Counted from the stretch's first letter, positions 17,064-24,906 are shown. The stretch is 37,985 nt of DNA from Gammaproteobacteria bacterium (GCA_026398875.1 JAPLSB010000008.1:1-37985); one strand, 5' to 3'. Numbers and translations: made by a program. Notes: generated by a model not told the origin, from the sequence alone.

Positions 17064-18428
17064 TCATTCTAGACCCGCTGCGGCAACGCTCGGCAGGCAC
17101 AGCGTGACGCGCAGGCCGCCGCCATCGGCATTGGCAGCACGCAACTGGCCCCGATGGGCCGTGACGATGCGCTCGACGATCGCCAGGCCCAGTCCGTGGC
17201 CTTCGGCGCGGCTGGCATTGGCGCCGCGGAAGAACGGCCGGAACAGGTTTGGCAGATCGGCCTCGGGCACGCCGGGGCCGTGATCGCGGATGGCGATCTC
17301 GACCTGGCCATCGACCGCAGCGATGGACAGTTCGATGCGCCCGCCGTCGTCACTGAACTTGATCGCGTTCGACAGCAGGTTGTCGATGGCGCGCTCGAAC
17401 AGGCTGGGGCTGCCGATGATCGCCGGGATCGCCGGGACCGCGGCCGCCGCCAGATTGATGCCGATCCGCCGCGAATCGGCTTCGACGCGGAAAGCGGCGA
17501 TCCGCGCCTGCAGCAGCGGCAGCGGCTCGATCGGTTCGAGCGCCATGCCCGGCAGATCGGCTTCCATCCGCGACAGCGCCAGCGCTTCGCCAATGATCCG
17601 GTCGAGTCGGCCGATCTCGGCTTCGGCGCGTGCGAAATGCGCCTCGGCGCCTTCGGCCGGGGTGCGCCGAGCGAGATCAAGCAGCAGATGCAGCCGCGCC
17701 AACGGCGAGCGCAGTTCGTGCGAAACGTCCTGCAGCACGCCGCGCTCGTGGGCGATCAGCGCCTCGATGCGCGCGGCCATCCGGTCGAAGTCGGCAGCCA
17801 GCCGGCCCAGCTCGTCATCCCGGCCGGACCACGGCGCGCCGACCCGGGCCGCGAGGTCACCAGCAGTCATCCGCCGCGTGGCTTCGCCGATCGCGGCCAC
17901 CGGCCGGGCAATCGAGCGCGCCAGCCACCAGCCGATCACCCCGATCACCAGCGCCGACAGGACGATCTGCACCAGCAGCAGATGCTCGATGCGCGGATGC
18001 GGCGGGCGCGGTCCGCGGAACGCGATCAGGTGACGCTGCACGCCGTCGGCCCCGGTCACCGCTTCGGCGGCGACGATCATCCCCGGCCGGGGCCGCAGCA
18101 CGATCGAGTTGTCAGCAGGAATCCGTTCGAGGATGCGCCGCGTGAACGGCGGCGGCGGTCGGTTCAGCAGGCTGCGCGTGCCTTCGAACAGCGTCGCGTC
18201 GATGCCATCGCGCAGGTGCCGTTCACGCCAGTCGTCGAGCGCCGCGACACCACCTTCGGCATAGGCGCGGCTGGCCGTCGCGGCCAGCTCGGCCCAGTCC
18301 GGCTCGCCGCGATAGGCGTTGCGGGCAAAGCGTTCGGTGACGAACACGCTGACCATCAAGGTGACGATGTTGGCCGCGACGAACCAGACCAGCAGCCGGC
18401 CATAGAACCCGAGCGCAATTCGCTTCAT
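17064..18428 (-). CDS. Two-component sensor histidine kinase, CpxA-like
   Basis: An inner-membrane kinase that should phosphorylate the response regulator encoded just upstream. The 454-residue protein has a first membrane helix at about 10-30, a periplasmic sensor region at about 35-150, a second helix at about 150-170, a HAMP domain, a dimerisation helix with phospho-acceptor His237 in LQDVSHELRSPLARL, and an ATP-binding domain with DNLLSNAIKFS, DHGPGVPE and GHGLGLAIVERI. The start overlaps the regulator stop by ATGA (18425-18428). A Spy/CpxP-like gene faces the pair and a CpxR-type box lies between, so an envelope-stress role is likely. The gene symbol is withheld because orthology to cpxA is not proven. 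Confidence 0.9.
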   Translation of the reverse strand: MKRIALGFYGRLLVWFVAANIVTLMVSVFVTERFARNAYRGEPDWAELAATASRAYAEGGVAALDDWRERHLRDGIDATLFEGTRSLLNRPPPPFTRRILERIPADNSIVLRPRPGMIVAAEAVTGADGVQRHLIAFRGPRPPHPRIEHLLLVQIVLSALVIGVIGWWLARSIARPVAAIGEATRRMTAGDLAARVGAPWSGRDDELGRLAADFDRMAARIEALIAHERGVLQDVSHELRSPLARLHLLLDLARRTPAEGAEAHFARAEAEIGRLDRIIGEALALSRMEADLPGMALEPIEPLPLLQARIAAFRVEADSRRIGINLAAAAVPAIPAIIGSPSLFERAIDNLLSNAIKFSDDGGRIELSIAAVDGQVEIAIRDHGPGVPEADLPNLFRPFFRGANASRAEGHGLGLAIVERIVTAHRGQLRAANADGGGLRVTLCLPSVAAAGLE

Positions 18429-19123
18429 GCGGCCAGCGCCATGATCAGCTGATAGCCCGAGCCACGCACCGCATCGATGCCGGGTGCGTTCGGCGACGCG
18501 TCGGCGAGCTTGCGGCGCAGCCGGCTGATGTGGACATCGACGGCGCGATCGAAGCGTTCGATCTCCCGCCCCAGGCCTTCGCGGGTCAGCACTGCCTTGT
18601 CGACCACCTGGCCAAGCCGGGTGGCCAGCGCCAGCAGCAGCGAGAATTCGGCACCCGTCAGTTCCAGCTCGCGGCCGTCGAGGCTGGCACGGCGGGTCAG
18701 CAGGTCGAGATGCAAGCCACCGACGGTGATCGGATCGGTGCTGCTGGCCGCCGGCCCCGGCCGCAGCCGCGCACGGACGCGCGCCAGCAGTTCGCGCGGC
18801 AGGCAGGGCTTGGCGAGGTAATCATCCGCCCCGAGTTCCAGACCAATGACGCGATCAACCGGCTCGCCGCGCGCCGACAGCATGATCACCGGCAGGCCGT
18901 GCTTCTGGCGCAGGTCCTTCAGCGTGTCCAGCCCATCGCGGCCGGGCATCATCACGTCGAGGATCAGCAGGTCCGGACGCGGCAGGCCGGGCGCCGCCAG
19001 ACGGGCCAGTGCCGCCGCGCCGTCGTGCACCGTTTCGACAATGTACGACTCGTGGCGCAGATAGTCGGCGAGCAGGCTGGCGAGATCGCGATCGTCGTCG
19101 GCAATGAGGATGCGGCTGGTCAT
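18425..19123 (-). CDS. OmpR-family response regulator, CpxR-like
   Basis: A DNA-binding regulator with an N-terminal receiver and C-terminal winged helix, 232 residues. The acidic pocket is Asp9-Asp11, the phospho-acceptor is Asp56 in LLILDVMMPG, and the receiver ends with the conserved Lys in DDYLAKPCLPRELLARVRA. The winged-helix part includes LTGAEFSLLLALATRLGQVV and DVHISRLRRKL. The kinase gene follows with an ATGA overlap. The promoter region holds a 9-of-10 match to the CpxR box at 19174-19188, suggesting autoregulation and joint control of the divergent Spy-like gene. Confidence 0.93.
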   Translation of the reverse strand: MTSRILIADDDRDLASLLADYLRHESYIVETVHDGAAALARLAAPGLPRPDLLILDVMMPGRDGLDTLKDLRQKHGLPVIMLSARGEPVDRVIGLELGADDYLAKPCLPRELLARVRARLRPGPAASSTDPITVGGLHLDLLTRRASLDGRELELTGAEFSLLLALATRLGQVVDKAVLTREGLGREIERFDRAVDVHISRLRRKLADASPNAPGIDAVRGSGYQLIMALAA

Positions 19124-19173
19124 GGCGCTACTGTCTGGCCCCTACCGTAGGCATGCAAGCGGCCCCCGCAGGC

Positions 19174-19188
19174 TTTACCGAACTTAAC
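19174..19188 (-). promoter_or_regulatory. CpxR-type box between the response regulator and spy-like genes
   Basis: On the minus strand GTTAA-GTTCG-GTAAA matches the known CpxR pattern GTAAA-N5-GTAAA in 9 of 10 positions. It is about 50 bp from the regulator start and about 135 bp from the spy-like start. A small palindrome CCTACCGTAGG also lies nearby at 19141-19151. Confidence 0.6.
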
Positions 19189-19254
19189 GGCGACGCAACG
19201 CATCGTGACCCGGCGAAGGCGCTCAATGCTCGGGCAGAACGCGATGGCGGTTCA

Positions 19255-19285
19255 CCCCCCCCCGAAGTCCCCCGAAGTCCCCCGA
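19255..19285. repeat. C9 tract and 10-bp tandem repeats in the leader of the spy-like gene
   Basis: A run of nine C (19255-19263) leads into CCCCCGAAGT at 19259-19268 and 19269-19278 and a partial third copy at 19279-19285. The repeat lies about 40-70 bp upstream of the ATG. Such tracts are prone to slippage and to sequencing error. Confidence 0.8.
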
Positions 19286-19324
19286 CCCGCTGCGCGAAAC
19301 CCTCGCCTGAAGGAGACAAACCCC

Positions 19325-19831
19325 ATGAAATTCACCACGAAATCCTCACTCGCCGCCGCGCTCGCCGCCGGCTTTCTGATCGCTGCACCGCAGTTCGCCC
19401 AGGCCGAAGCCGATGCGCTGACGCCCGATGCGCCCGGCGAGCACGGCGGCCGCCATCACGGTCGTCATCACGGCAGTCCATTCCTGCACGAAGTGAAATC
19501 GTTGGACTTGAGCGATGCCCAGCGCAGCAGCATCCGCACCGCCGTCACAGCCTCGTTCGACGCCGGCAAGGCCCAGCACGAGACGGAGCGCAGCCTGCAC
19601 CGCCAGCTGCTGACGACCGCACCGGGCAGTGCCGGCTACAGCGCCCTGGTCAACCAGCTGGCCGATGCCGAAGCGAACGCGGCGCGTGATCGGGTGCAGC
19701 GGATGGCCTCGCTGAACGGCGAGGTCTACGCCATGCTGAACGCGGCACAGAAAGCCCAGCTGGCCGAGAAGCTCAAGAACCTGCCGGAACCGCCGGCGCG
19801 CGGCGAGCGGACCGGCTGGAAGCCGCGCTGA
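19325..19831 (+). CDS. Periplasmic Spy/CpxP family protein (LTXXQ repeat)
   Basis: Spy and CpxP are small helical periplasmic proteins that act as chaperones, and CpxP also restrains CpxA. The 168-residue protein has a clean signal peptide cut after about residue 27 (PQFAQAEA), a His-rich stretch GRHHGRHHG at about 43-51 that may bind metal, and two LTXXQ-like motifs: LDLSDAQRSSI and LNAAQKAQL. The start at ATG 19325 is set by a strong AAGGAGA site at 19310-19316. The divergent CpxRA-like pair and shared CpxR box suggest a feedback loop. It ends facing hmgA with a strong hairpin between the genes. Confidence 0.87.
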   Translation: MKFTTKSSLAAALAAGFLIAAPQFAQAEADALTPDAPGEHGGRHHGRHHGSPFLHEVKSLDLSDAQRSSIRTAVTASFDAGKAQHETERSLHRQLLTTAPGSAGYSALVNQLADAEANAARDRVQRMASLNGEVYAMLNAAQKAQLAEKLKNLPEPPARGERTGWKPR

Positions 19832-19850
19832 AGCATCAGGTCATCGGCAA

Positions 19851-19879
19851 CGGAACGCTGGCGCCAAGCCGGCGTTCCG
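19851..19879. terminator. Hairpin between convergent spy-like gene and hmgA
   Basis: A 12-bp stem with one G-T pair: CGGAACGCTGGC (19851-19862) pairs with GCCGGCGTTCCG (19868-19879), loop of 5. No T-tract follows on either strand, so it is a stabilising or Rho-aided end rather than a classic intrinsic terminator. Confidence 0.55.
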
Positions 19880-19882
19880 CTG

Positions 19883-21019
19883 TCAGATGGCGGCCGGCGA
19901 CGACCAGCTTTGGTGATAGTCGCTGCACTCCACGGCGCTCGCGGCATTGCCGATGTCCAGCGCATCGCGCGCATCGATCATCACCGCGTATTCGTCCGTC
20001 GCCGCTTTCGGCTGCACCAGCATCCGCCCGAGCGCCTTCGGGTGCGGCCCATGCGTGAAGCCGCAGGGATGCAGGCTGACCATGCCGGGGTGGATGCCGT
20101 CGCGGCTGGTGAAGTCGCCGGAGTGATAGAAGATCACTTCGTCGTAGTCGTCGTTGTTGTGGAAGAACGGCACCTTGATCGCGCCCGGATCGGTCTCGAA
20201 CGGCCGCGGCACGAACGTGCAGACGACGAAGCGTTCGGCGACGAACGTCGTGTGCGCGCTCGGCGGCAGATGGCAGCGGTGCGAGCCCAGCGGCCGAATG
20301 TCGCGAACATTGATCCGCACCGGATGCAGCGTGCCGTGCCAGCCCAGCGCATCGAGCGGGTTGTACGGATAGGTGACGATCGACAGCTGCTTGCGCCGCT
20401 TGATCAGCACGCGCCAGTCGCCGGACAACGCCGACTGCGCCTTGAACGCGTCATCGATGTGCGGCCGGTCGAGCATCGCGGCATCGAAGATCGCGTGGTC
20501 GCCGACCAGACCCTTGTCCGGCAACTGGTAGCTGCTGCCGGTCGCTTCGATCAGCAGCAGCTGCATCGGCGCTGCCATCTCGATGCGCCACATGGTGCCG
20601 CGCGGCAGCACCAGGTAATCGCCAGCCGCAATCGCCAGATGCCCGTAATCGCAGTACAGATCGCCATGGCCGGCATGGACGAACAGCAGCTCGTCGCCAT
20701 CGGCATTGCGCACCAGGTGATCCATGCTGGCGGCGACCTTCCAGAAGCGCAGCCGGCAATGCGCGTTGTGCAGCAGCTCGCTGGCATTCCAGGGGCTGGC
20801 GCCGTCGTGCGGCAGCTGCGTGCAGTCGAAGGCCCGCGGTCGTAACGGACCATCCCAGCTGGACCAGCCGGTCGGCGGGCGCGGATGAATCATCTGCGTC
20901 GATGGGCCGAAGAATCCTTCCTTGCCGAGTTCGCGTTCGACGGTGCCGGGCGGCAGATCGGCATGGGCCTGCCGCGAAGCAAGGCCTTCGATCTGCGGGA
21001 GCTGGATCCACTTGCGCAT
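19883..21019 (-). CDS. hmgA: Homogentisate 1,2-dioxygenase, short form
   Basis: It opens the ring of homogentisate to maleylacetoacetate using Fe(II) and oxygen. The protein has 378 residues, shorter than the about 430 of the classic enzyme. The C-terminal cupin shows likely iron ligands in FHNNDDYDEVIFYHSGDF and HPCGFTHGPHP. Classic HmgA spaces the first His and Glu as HxxxxxE; here the Glu is one residue further on, so this is a divergent branch. The start at 21019 is 5 bp after hppD, which strongly supports the function. Assignment rests on weak family resemblance plus operon context. Confidence 0.83.
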   Translation of the reverse strand: MRKWIQLPQIEGLASRQAHADLPPGTVERELGKEGFFGPSTQMIHPRPPTGWSSWDGPLRPRAFDCTQLPHDGASPWNASELLHNAHCRLRFWKVAASMDHLVRNADGDELLFVHAGHGDLYCDYGHLAIAAGDYLVLPRGTMWRIEMAAPMQLLLIEATGSSYQLPDKGLVGDHAIFDAAMLDRPHIDDAFKAQSALSGDWRVLIKRRKQLSIVTYPYNPLDALGWHGTLHPVRINVRDIRPLGSHRCHLPPSAHTTFVAERFVVCTFVPRPFETDPGAIKVPFFHNNDDYDEVIFYHSGDFTSRDGIHPGMVSLHPCGFTHGPHPKALGRMLVQPKAATDEYAVMIDARDALDIGNAASAVECSDYHQSWSSPAAI

Positions 21020-21024
21020 GATGG

Positions 21025-22122
21025 TCAGTGCCTCGTGCCGGCATTCGATGCCGATGTTGTGCCCGGCTGCAGCACGCCGCGGCGGATCTGGTCGTCCTCG
21101 ATCGATTCGAACAGGGCCTTGAAGTTGCCTTCGCCGAAGCCCTGGTTGCCTTTTCTCTGGATGATCTCGAAGAAGATCGGGCCAATCACCGTGCTGGTGA
21201 AGATCTGCAGCAGGATGCCGTCGTGCGGCGTGCCATCGATCAGGATGCGCAGCGCGCGCAGCCTTGCGAGGTTTTCGCCGTGGCCCGGTACCCGCGCGTC
21301 GGTCTTGTCGTAATAGGCATCCGGGGTGTCCATGAACACGACACCGCGCGCGCGAAGACGCTCGACGGTCGCGTAGATGTCGTCGGTTGCCAGCGCGATG
21401 TGCTGGATGCCTTCGCCGCGATAGTCGCGAATGAACTCGGCGATCTGGCTCTGCTCGTCCGCACTCTCGTTGATCGGAATCCGCAGCTTGCCGCAGGGGC
21501 TGGTCAGCGCCCGCGACACCAGCCCGGTCAGCCTGCCTTCGATATCGAAGTGGCGGATCTCGCGGAAGTTCGCGATCCGCGTGTAGAAGCCGGCCCAGAC
21601 GTCCATGTTGCCGTGGGCGACGTTGTGGGTCAGGTGATCGAGCGTGGTCAGGCCGACGCCGACCGGCTGCTGCCCGGCACCCGCAATCGGGATGAAGTCG
21701 ACGTCGTAGATCGAGCGCTCGCCGTAGCGATCGACGAAATAGAGCACCGAGTTGCCGATGCCATAGACCGCCGGCAGGTTCAGTTCCATGAAGCCCGGCC
21801 GGGTATCGAACGGCACTGCACCCTGCGCGACCGCATGCCGGTACGCGGCCGGTGCGTCCCGCACGCGCCAGCCCATCGCGCAGGCGCTGGGGCCGTGGGC
21901 GATCGCGAACTGCGCGAAGTGCGTGTACGGCGTGCCGTTGACCAGGAAATGGATGTCGCCCTGCTTGAACAGCGTCACGTCCTTCGAGCGATGACGCGCC
22001 ACGGCAGCGAAGCCGAGCAGCTCGAACAGCGCATGCAGCTGCGCAACACCCGCTGCGGTCGGCGCAGTGAATTCGACGAACTCGAAGCCGTCGGTCTGCA
22101 GTGGATTGCTGGCATCGGTCAT
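21025..22122 (-). CDS. hppD: 4-hydroxyphenylpyruvate dioxygenase
   Basis: It converts 4-hydroxyphenylpyruvate to homogentisate in tyrosine breakdown. From ATG 22122 it has 365 residues. The C-terminal half carries the Fe(II) triad: His in LDHLTHNV, His in GIQHIALATDDI and Glu in PIFFEIIQRKG. The end motif GFGEGNFKALFESIE is diagnostic. The longer in-frame reading to 22179 would run into phhA. phhA ends 19 bp upstream and hmgA starts 5 bp downstream, so the three form one operon. Confidence 0.97.
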   Translation of the reverse strand: MTDASNPLQTDGFEFVEFTAPTAAGVAQLHALFELLGFAAVARHRSKDVTLFKQGDIHFLVNGTPYTHFAQFAIAHGPSACAMGWRVRDAPAAYRHAVAQGAVPFDTRPGFMELNLPAVYGIGNSVLYFVDRYGERSIYDVDFIPIAGAGQQPVGVGLTTLDHLTHNVAHGNMDVWAGFYTRIANFREIRHFDIEGRLTGLVSRALTSPCGKLRIPINESADEQSQIAEFIRDYRGEGIQHIALATDDIYATVERLRARGVVFMDTPDAYYDKTDARVPGHGENLARLRALRILIDGTPHDGILLQIFTSTVIGPIFFEIIQRKGNQGFGEGNFKALFESIEDDQIRRGVLQPGTTSASNAGTRH

Positions 22123-22141
22123 CGTTCGGGTTCCAGGTGAT

Positions 22142-22951
22142 TCAGGCGGCCAGCGGCTTCGGCGGGAACAGCGGTGCATGCAGGCCGAGCCGACGCGCTT
22201 CGGCCACCGCTGCCTGCAGCTCGTGCGCGGTCAGCCGCCGCAGCGCATGCAGGTTGTCCAGCACGAAGTACTGCGGCTGCACGATGTCGATCCGGTACGG
22301 CGTGCGCAGCACCTCGATCAGATCGAACGGCTTCAGCCGCGGCGCACCGCTCAGCGCATGTGCGGTTTCGGCCGGCGACGACAGGATGCCCCCGCCATAA
22401 ATCTTCAATGTGCCGCCCGGCTGGCGAAGCAGGCCGAACTCCACCGTGAACCAGTACAGCCGTGCCAGGAACACGCGGTCTTCCTTCGACGCCGCCAGGC
22501 CGATTCGCCCCCAGGTCTCGGTGAACGCAGCAAAGCCGGGATCGGTCAGCAACGGCGCGTGGCCGAAAAGCTCGTGGAAGATGTCCGGTTCCTGCAGGTA
22601 GTCCAGATGCTCGCGGCGGCGGATGAAGGTCGCCGCCGGAAAGCGCCGCGCCGCGAGCAACGCGAAGAATTCGCCGAACGGAATCAGCGCCGGCACGGCG
22701 ACGACTTCCCAGCCGCTGGCCCGGCGCAGCCGCGCCGACACCTCGGCCAGTTGCGGAATCCGGTCGGCGGGCAGTTCGAGGACGTTCAGGCCATCGATGA
22801 ACGCATCGCAGGCGACATCGGCAATCGCCAACCGCTGCCGTGCCAGCAATGTTGCCCAGACATCATGCTCGGCAGCGCTGTAGCGCACGCGGCCGTCGGC
22901 GTTGGGCAAGCGAGCGTGATAGCGGGAAGGACGTGCGGGGCGCGGCGCCAT
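22142..22951 (-). CDS. phhA: Phenylalanine 4-hydroxylase
   Basis: A pterin- and iron-dependent monooxygenase that makes tyrosine from phenylalanine. The 269-residue protein is the monomeric bacterial type without a regulatory domain. Iron ligands are the two histidines of DIFHELFGH and the Glu in WFTVEFGL. It is the first gene of the phhA-hppD-hmgA operon and divergent from an Lrp/AsnC regulator across 133 bp. The pterin-recycling partner phhB is not in the window. Confidence 0.96.
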   Translation of the reverse strand: MAPRPARPSRYHARLPNADGRVRYSAAEHDVWATLLARQRLAIADVACDAFIDGLNVLELPADRIPQLAEVSARLRRASGWEVVAVPALIPFGEFFALLAARRFPAATFIRRREHLDYLQEPDIFHELFGHAPLLTDPGFAAFTETWGRIGLAASKEDRVFLARLYWFTVEFGLLRQPGGTLKIYGGGILSSPAETAHALSGAPRLKPFDLIEVLRTPYRIDIVQPQYFVLDNLHALRRLTAHELQAAVAEARRLGLHAPLFPPKPLAA

Positions 22952-23008
22952 GGCAACGTTCCGGAGGGTGGTGGCGACGGCTTCAGCGTAGCGCGACCAT
23001 CCCGGCGT

Positions 23009-23044
23009 TTTGCTGCAAATTCACACCGGATCAGCTTGATCAGC
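23009..23044. promoter_or_regulatory. Candidate Lrp/AsnC binding region between phhA and the regulator
   Basis: A small palindrome TTTGC-T-GCAAA (23009-23019) is followed by the direct repeat GATCAGC at 23029-23035 and 23038-23044. A looser symmetrical stretch GATTTCGCTACGCAAAATC follows at 23049-23067. Lrp-type regulators bind loose AT-flanked palindromes, often in arrays, so control of both genes is plausible. Confidence 0.4.
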
Positions 23045-23084
23045 GCATGATTTCGCTACGCAAAATCGATCTGGAGACGAATCC

Positions 23085-23555
23085 ATGCGCATTGCCCTCG
23101 ACCGTACCGATCTGCGGATGCTTGCGCTGCTGCAGACGCATGGCCGGATCCCGGTCGTTGAACTGGCCGACAAGGTCGCGCTGTCGGCCACTGCCTGCCA
23201 GCGTCGGCTGAAGCGGCTGGAGGATGCCGGGGTGATCGCCCGCTATGCCGCGGTGCTCGACCCAGCCGCGTTCGGACTCGGCATCGAAGCCTTCGTGCGT
23301 GTGGCGATCGAGCGGCAATCGAAGGACGCGACGCTGGCCTTCGAAGCGGCGATCCGCGCTCGCCCGGAGGTGCGCGCCTGCTACGTGATGACCGGCGACC
23401 AGGATTTCCTGCTGCATGTGCAGGTCGCCGATCTGGCTGCGTTCGCGGAATTCTCGATGCGGGTGCTGATCGGCCTGCCCGGCGTCAAGGACGTGCGCTC
23501 GTCACTGGTGCTGGAAGCGATCAAGCGCGACGAGGGCCTGCCGCTGGGGGGCTGA
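23085..23555 (+). CDS. Lrp/AsnC family transcriptional regulator
   Basis: A 156-residue amino-acid-responsive regulator. The N-terminal helix-turn-helix is VVELADKVALSATACQRRL, followed by RLEDAGVIARYAAVLDP. The C-terminal RAM ligand-binding domain includes VRACYVMTGDQDFLLHVQV. A good GGAG site lies 8-9 bp before ATG 23085. It is divergent from phhA, so it most likely senses phenylalanine or tyrosine and controls the phhA operon. That role is inferred from position; PhhR of Pseudomonas, which controls phhA there, belongs to another family. Confidence 0.92.
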   Translation: MRIALDRTDLRMLALLQTHGRIPVVELADKVALSATACQRRLKRLEDAGVIARYAAVLDPAAFGLGIEAFVRVAIERQSKDATLAFEAAIRARPEVRACYVMTGDQDFLLHVQVADLAAFAEFSMRVLIGLPGVKDVRSSLVLEAIKRDEGLPLGG

Positions 23556-23571
23556 CGGGCTGACCAGCGGT

Positions 23572-23678
23572 CCTCACGCAAAGGCGCGAAGACGCCAAGA
23601 AAAGCCACAGCAAGAAAAGCCAAGACGAGAAAGCCGTTCCTTGTCTGTTGCTTCGAGTCTTTGCGCCTTTGCGTGAGG
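23572..23678. repeat. Long hairpin repeat, copy 1
   Basis: The left arm CCTCACGCAAAGGCGC begins at 23572 and its reverse complement ends at 23678. The outer stem is about 22 bp with one mismatch. The interior is purine-rich with repeated AAGAAAAGCC words. Arms of the type CCTCACGCAAAGRCGCAAAG recur in intergenic DNA of many environmental bacteria, which is recalled, not searched. It is not coding. Confidence 0.85.
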
Positions 23679-23681
23679 CGC

Positions 23682-23725
23682 CCGCTCGCAGCCGCTACAT
23701 CCGCGCGAAGCGGTCTGCCGCGTCG
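23682..23725 (-). pseudogene. Duplicated 3' end of pip between the two hairpins
   Basis: This segment matches 23863-23906 at 43 of 44 bases, the first 34 being identical. The matched part of pip covers its last codons (ending FARM) and the stop codon. It is a remnant with no upstream coding sequence, and shows that the hairpin and the gene end were duplicated together. Confidence 0.85.
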
Positions 23726-23751
23726 GATAACGACCTGCCAGAAAGATTGAT

Positions 23752-23859
23752 CCTCACGCAAAGACGCAAAGCCGCCAAGAAAAACCGCAGCGAGAAAAGC
23801 CAAAACGGGAAAAGCCGTTTTTTATCTGTTCCTTCGCGTCTTTGCGCCTTCGCGTGAGG
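23752..23859. repeat. Long hairpin repeat, copy 2
   Basis: It starts 180 bp after copy 1 with the same CCTCACGCAAAG arm and ends at 23859 with CGCGTGAGG. The arms are about 23 bp with three mismatches, and the interior differs from copy 1 at many places. It lies 16 bp past the pip stop, so its transcript could protect or end the pip mRNA. Together the copies and the remnant fill the 320-bp gap between the Lrp gene and pip; nothing else was seen there. Confidence 0.85.
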
Positions 23860-23875
23860 CCGCCGCTCGCAGCCG

Positions 23876-24820
23876 CTACATCCGCGCGAAGCGGTCCGCC
23901 GCGTCGATCAGCCGGCTCAGCGTGCCGTTCTCGCTGGCGGCGTGGCCGGCGTCGGACACCACCTGCAGGTCGGCCTCCGGCCAGGCGCGGTGCAGATCCC
24001 AGGCCGACTTCATCGGGCAGACCACGTCGTAGCGGCCCTGCACGATGACGCCGGGGATGTCCTTCAGCCGGTGTGCGTCATGGAGCAGCTGGTTCGGCCG
24101 CAGGAAACCCTTGTTGACGAAGTAATGGCATTCGATCCGCGCAAAGGCTTCGGCGAAATCGTCGCCGCCGTAGCGGGCAATCATGTCGGTCGACGGAATC
24201 AGCTTCGATGTCGCGCCTTCCCAGATGCTCCAGCTGCGCGCGGCGTCGCGGCGTACGCCGGGGTCGTCGCTGATCAGCCGCCGGTGGTAGGCGGACACCA
24301 GATCGTCGCGCTCGTCGAGCGGAATGGGCGCGATGTAGTGCTCCCAGGCGTCCGGATAGATCCAGCTGCAGCCCTCCTGGTAGAACCAGCGGATCTCTTC
24401 GTCACGCACCAGGAAGATGCCGCGCAGGATCAGGCCCAGCGTGCGGCTAGGGTGGGTTTCGGCATACGCCAGCGCCAGGGTCGAACCCCAGGAGCCGCCG
24501 AACACGACCCAGGCCTCGATGCCGAGGGTCTCGCGGATCAGTTCCATGTCGGCCACCAGATCCCAGGTGCTGTTCTCGCGCAGTTCGGCATACGGCGTCG
24601 AGCGGCCGCAGCCGCGCTGGTCAAACAGCACGATGCGATAGCGCTTCGGATCGAAGAACTGCCGGTGCCAGGGCTCGCAGCCGCCGCCGGGGCCGCCGTG
24701 CACGAACACCACCGCCTTGCCCTGCGGATTGCCGCTTTCCTCGACGTAGATCTCGTGCAGGCCGGACACCTTCAGGCGCTGGACGCGGTAGGGCTCGATC
24801 GGCGGGTAAGGCTGGGCCAT
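23876..24820 (-). CDS. pip: Proline iminopeptidase
   Basis: An alpha/beta hydrolase (peptidase S33) that removes N-terminal proline from peptides. From ATG 24820 it has 314 residues, typical of the family. The oxyanion region is HGGPGGGCEP, the nucleophile Ser is in GGSWGS, the Asp in GRYDVVCPM and the His in SDAGHAASE. An in-frame start at 24853 would add 11 residues without homology. Its final codons and stop are duplicated 181 bp downstream. The next upstream gene on the same strand is the four-helix membrane protein. Confidence 0.95.
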   Translation of the reverse strand: MAQPYPPIEPYRVQRLKVSGLHEIYVEESGNPQGKAVVFVHGGPGGGCEPWHRQFFDPKRYRIVLFDQRGCGRSTPYAELRENSTWDLVADMELIRETLGIEAWVVFGGSWGSTLALAYAETHPSRTLGLILRGIFLVRDEEIRWFYQEGCSWIYPDAWEHYIAPIPLDERDDLVSAYHRRLISDDPGVRRDAARSWSIWEGATSKLIPSTDMIARYGGDDFAEAFARIECHYFVNKGFLRPNQLLHDAHRLKDIPGVIVQGRYDVVCPMKSAWDLHRAWPEADLQVVSDAGHAASENGTLSRLIDAADRFARM

Positions 24821-24906
24821 GGGGTTTCGCGGTTGGGTTCGAGTGAATGACATCGGCTGCCTTTAGCTTAACGAGTGATGTTGCTGGCCGGTCCGGGGGC
24901 TGACGC

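Noticed and set aside
17154..18452. 432-codon plus-strand frame opposite the sensor kinase
   Set aside because: Shadow frame; the kinase motifs on the minus strand are unambiguous.
23381..23803. 140-codon minus-strand frame across the hairpin repeats
   Set aside because: The translation simply reads through the repeat arms (LREDR-type words twice), a common false gene in such elements.
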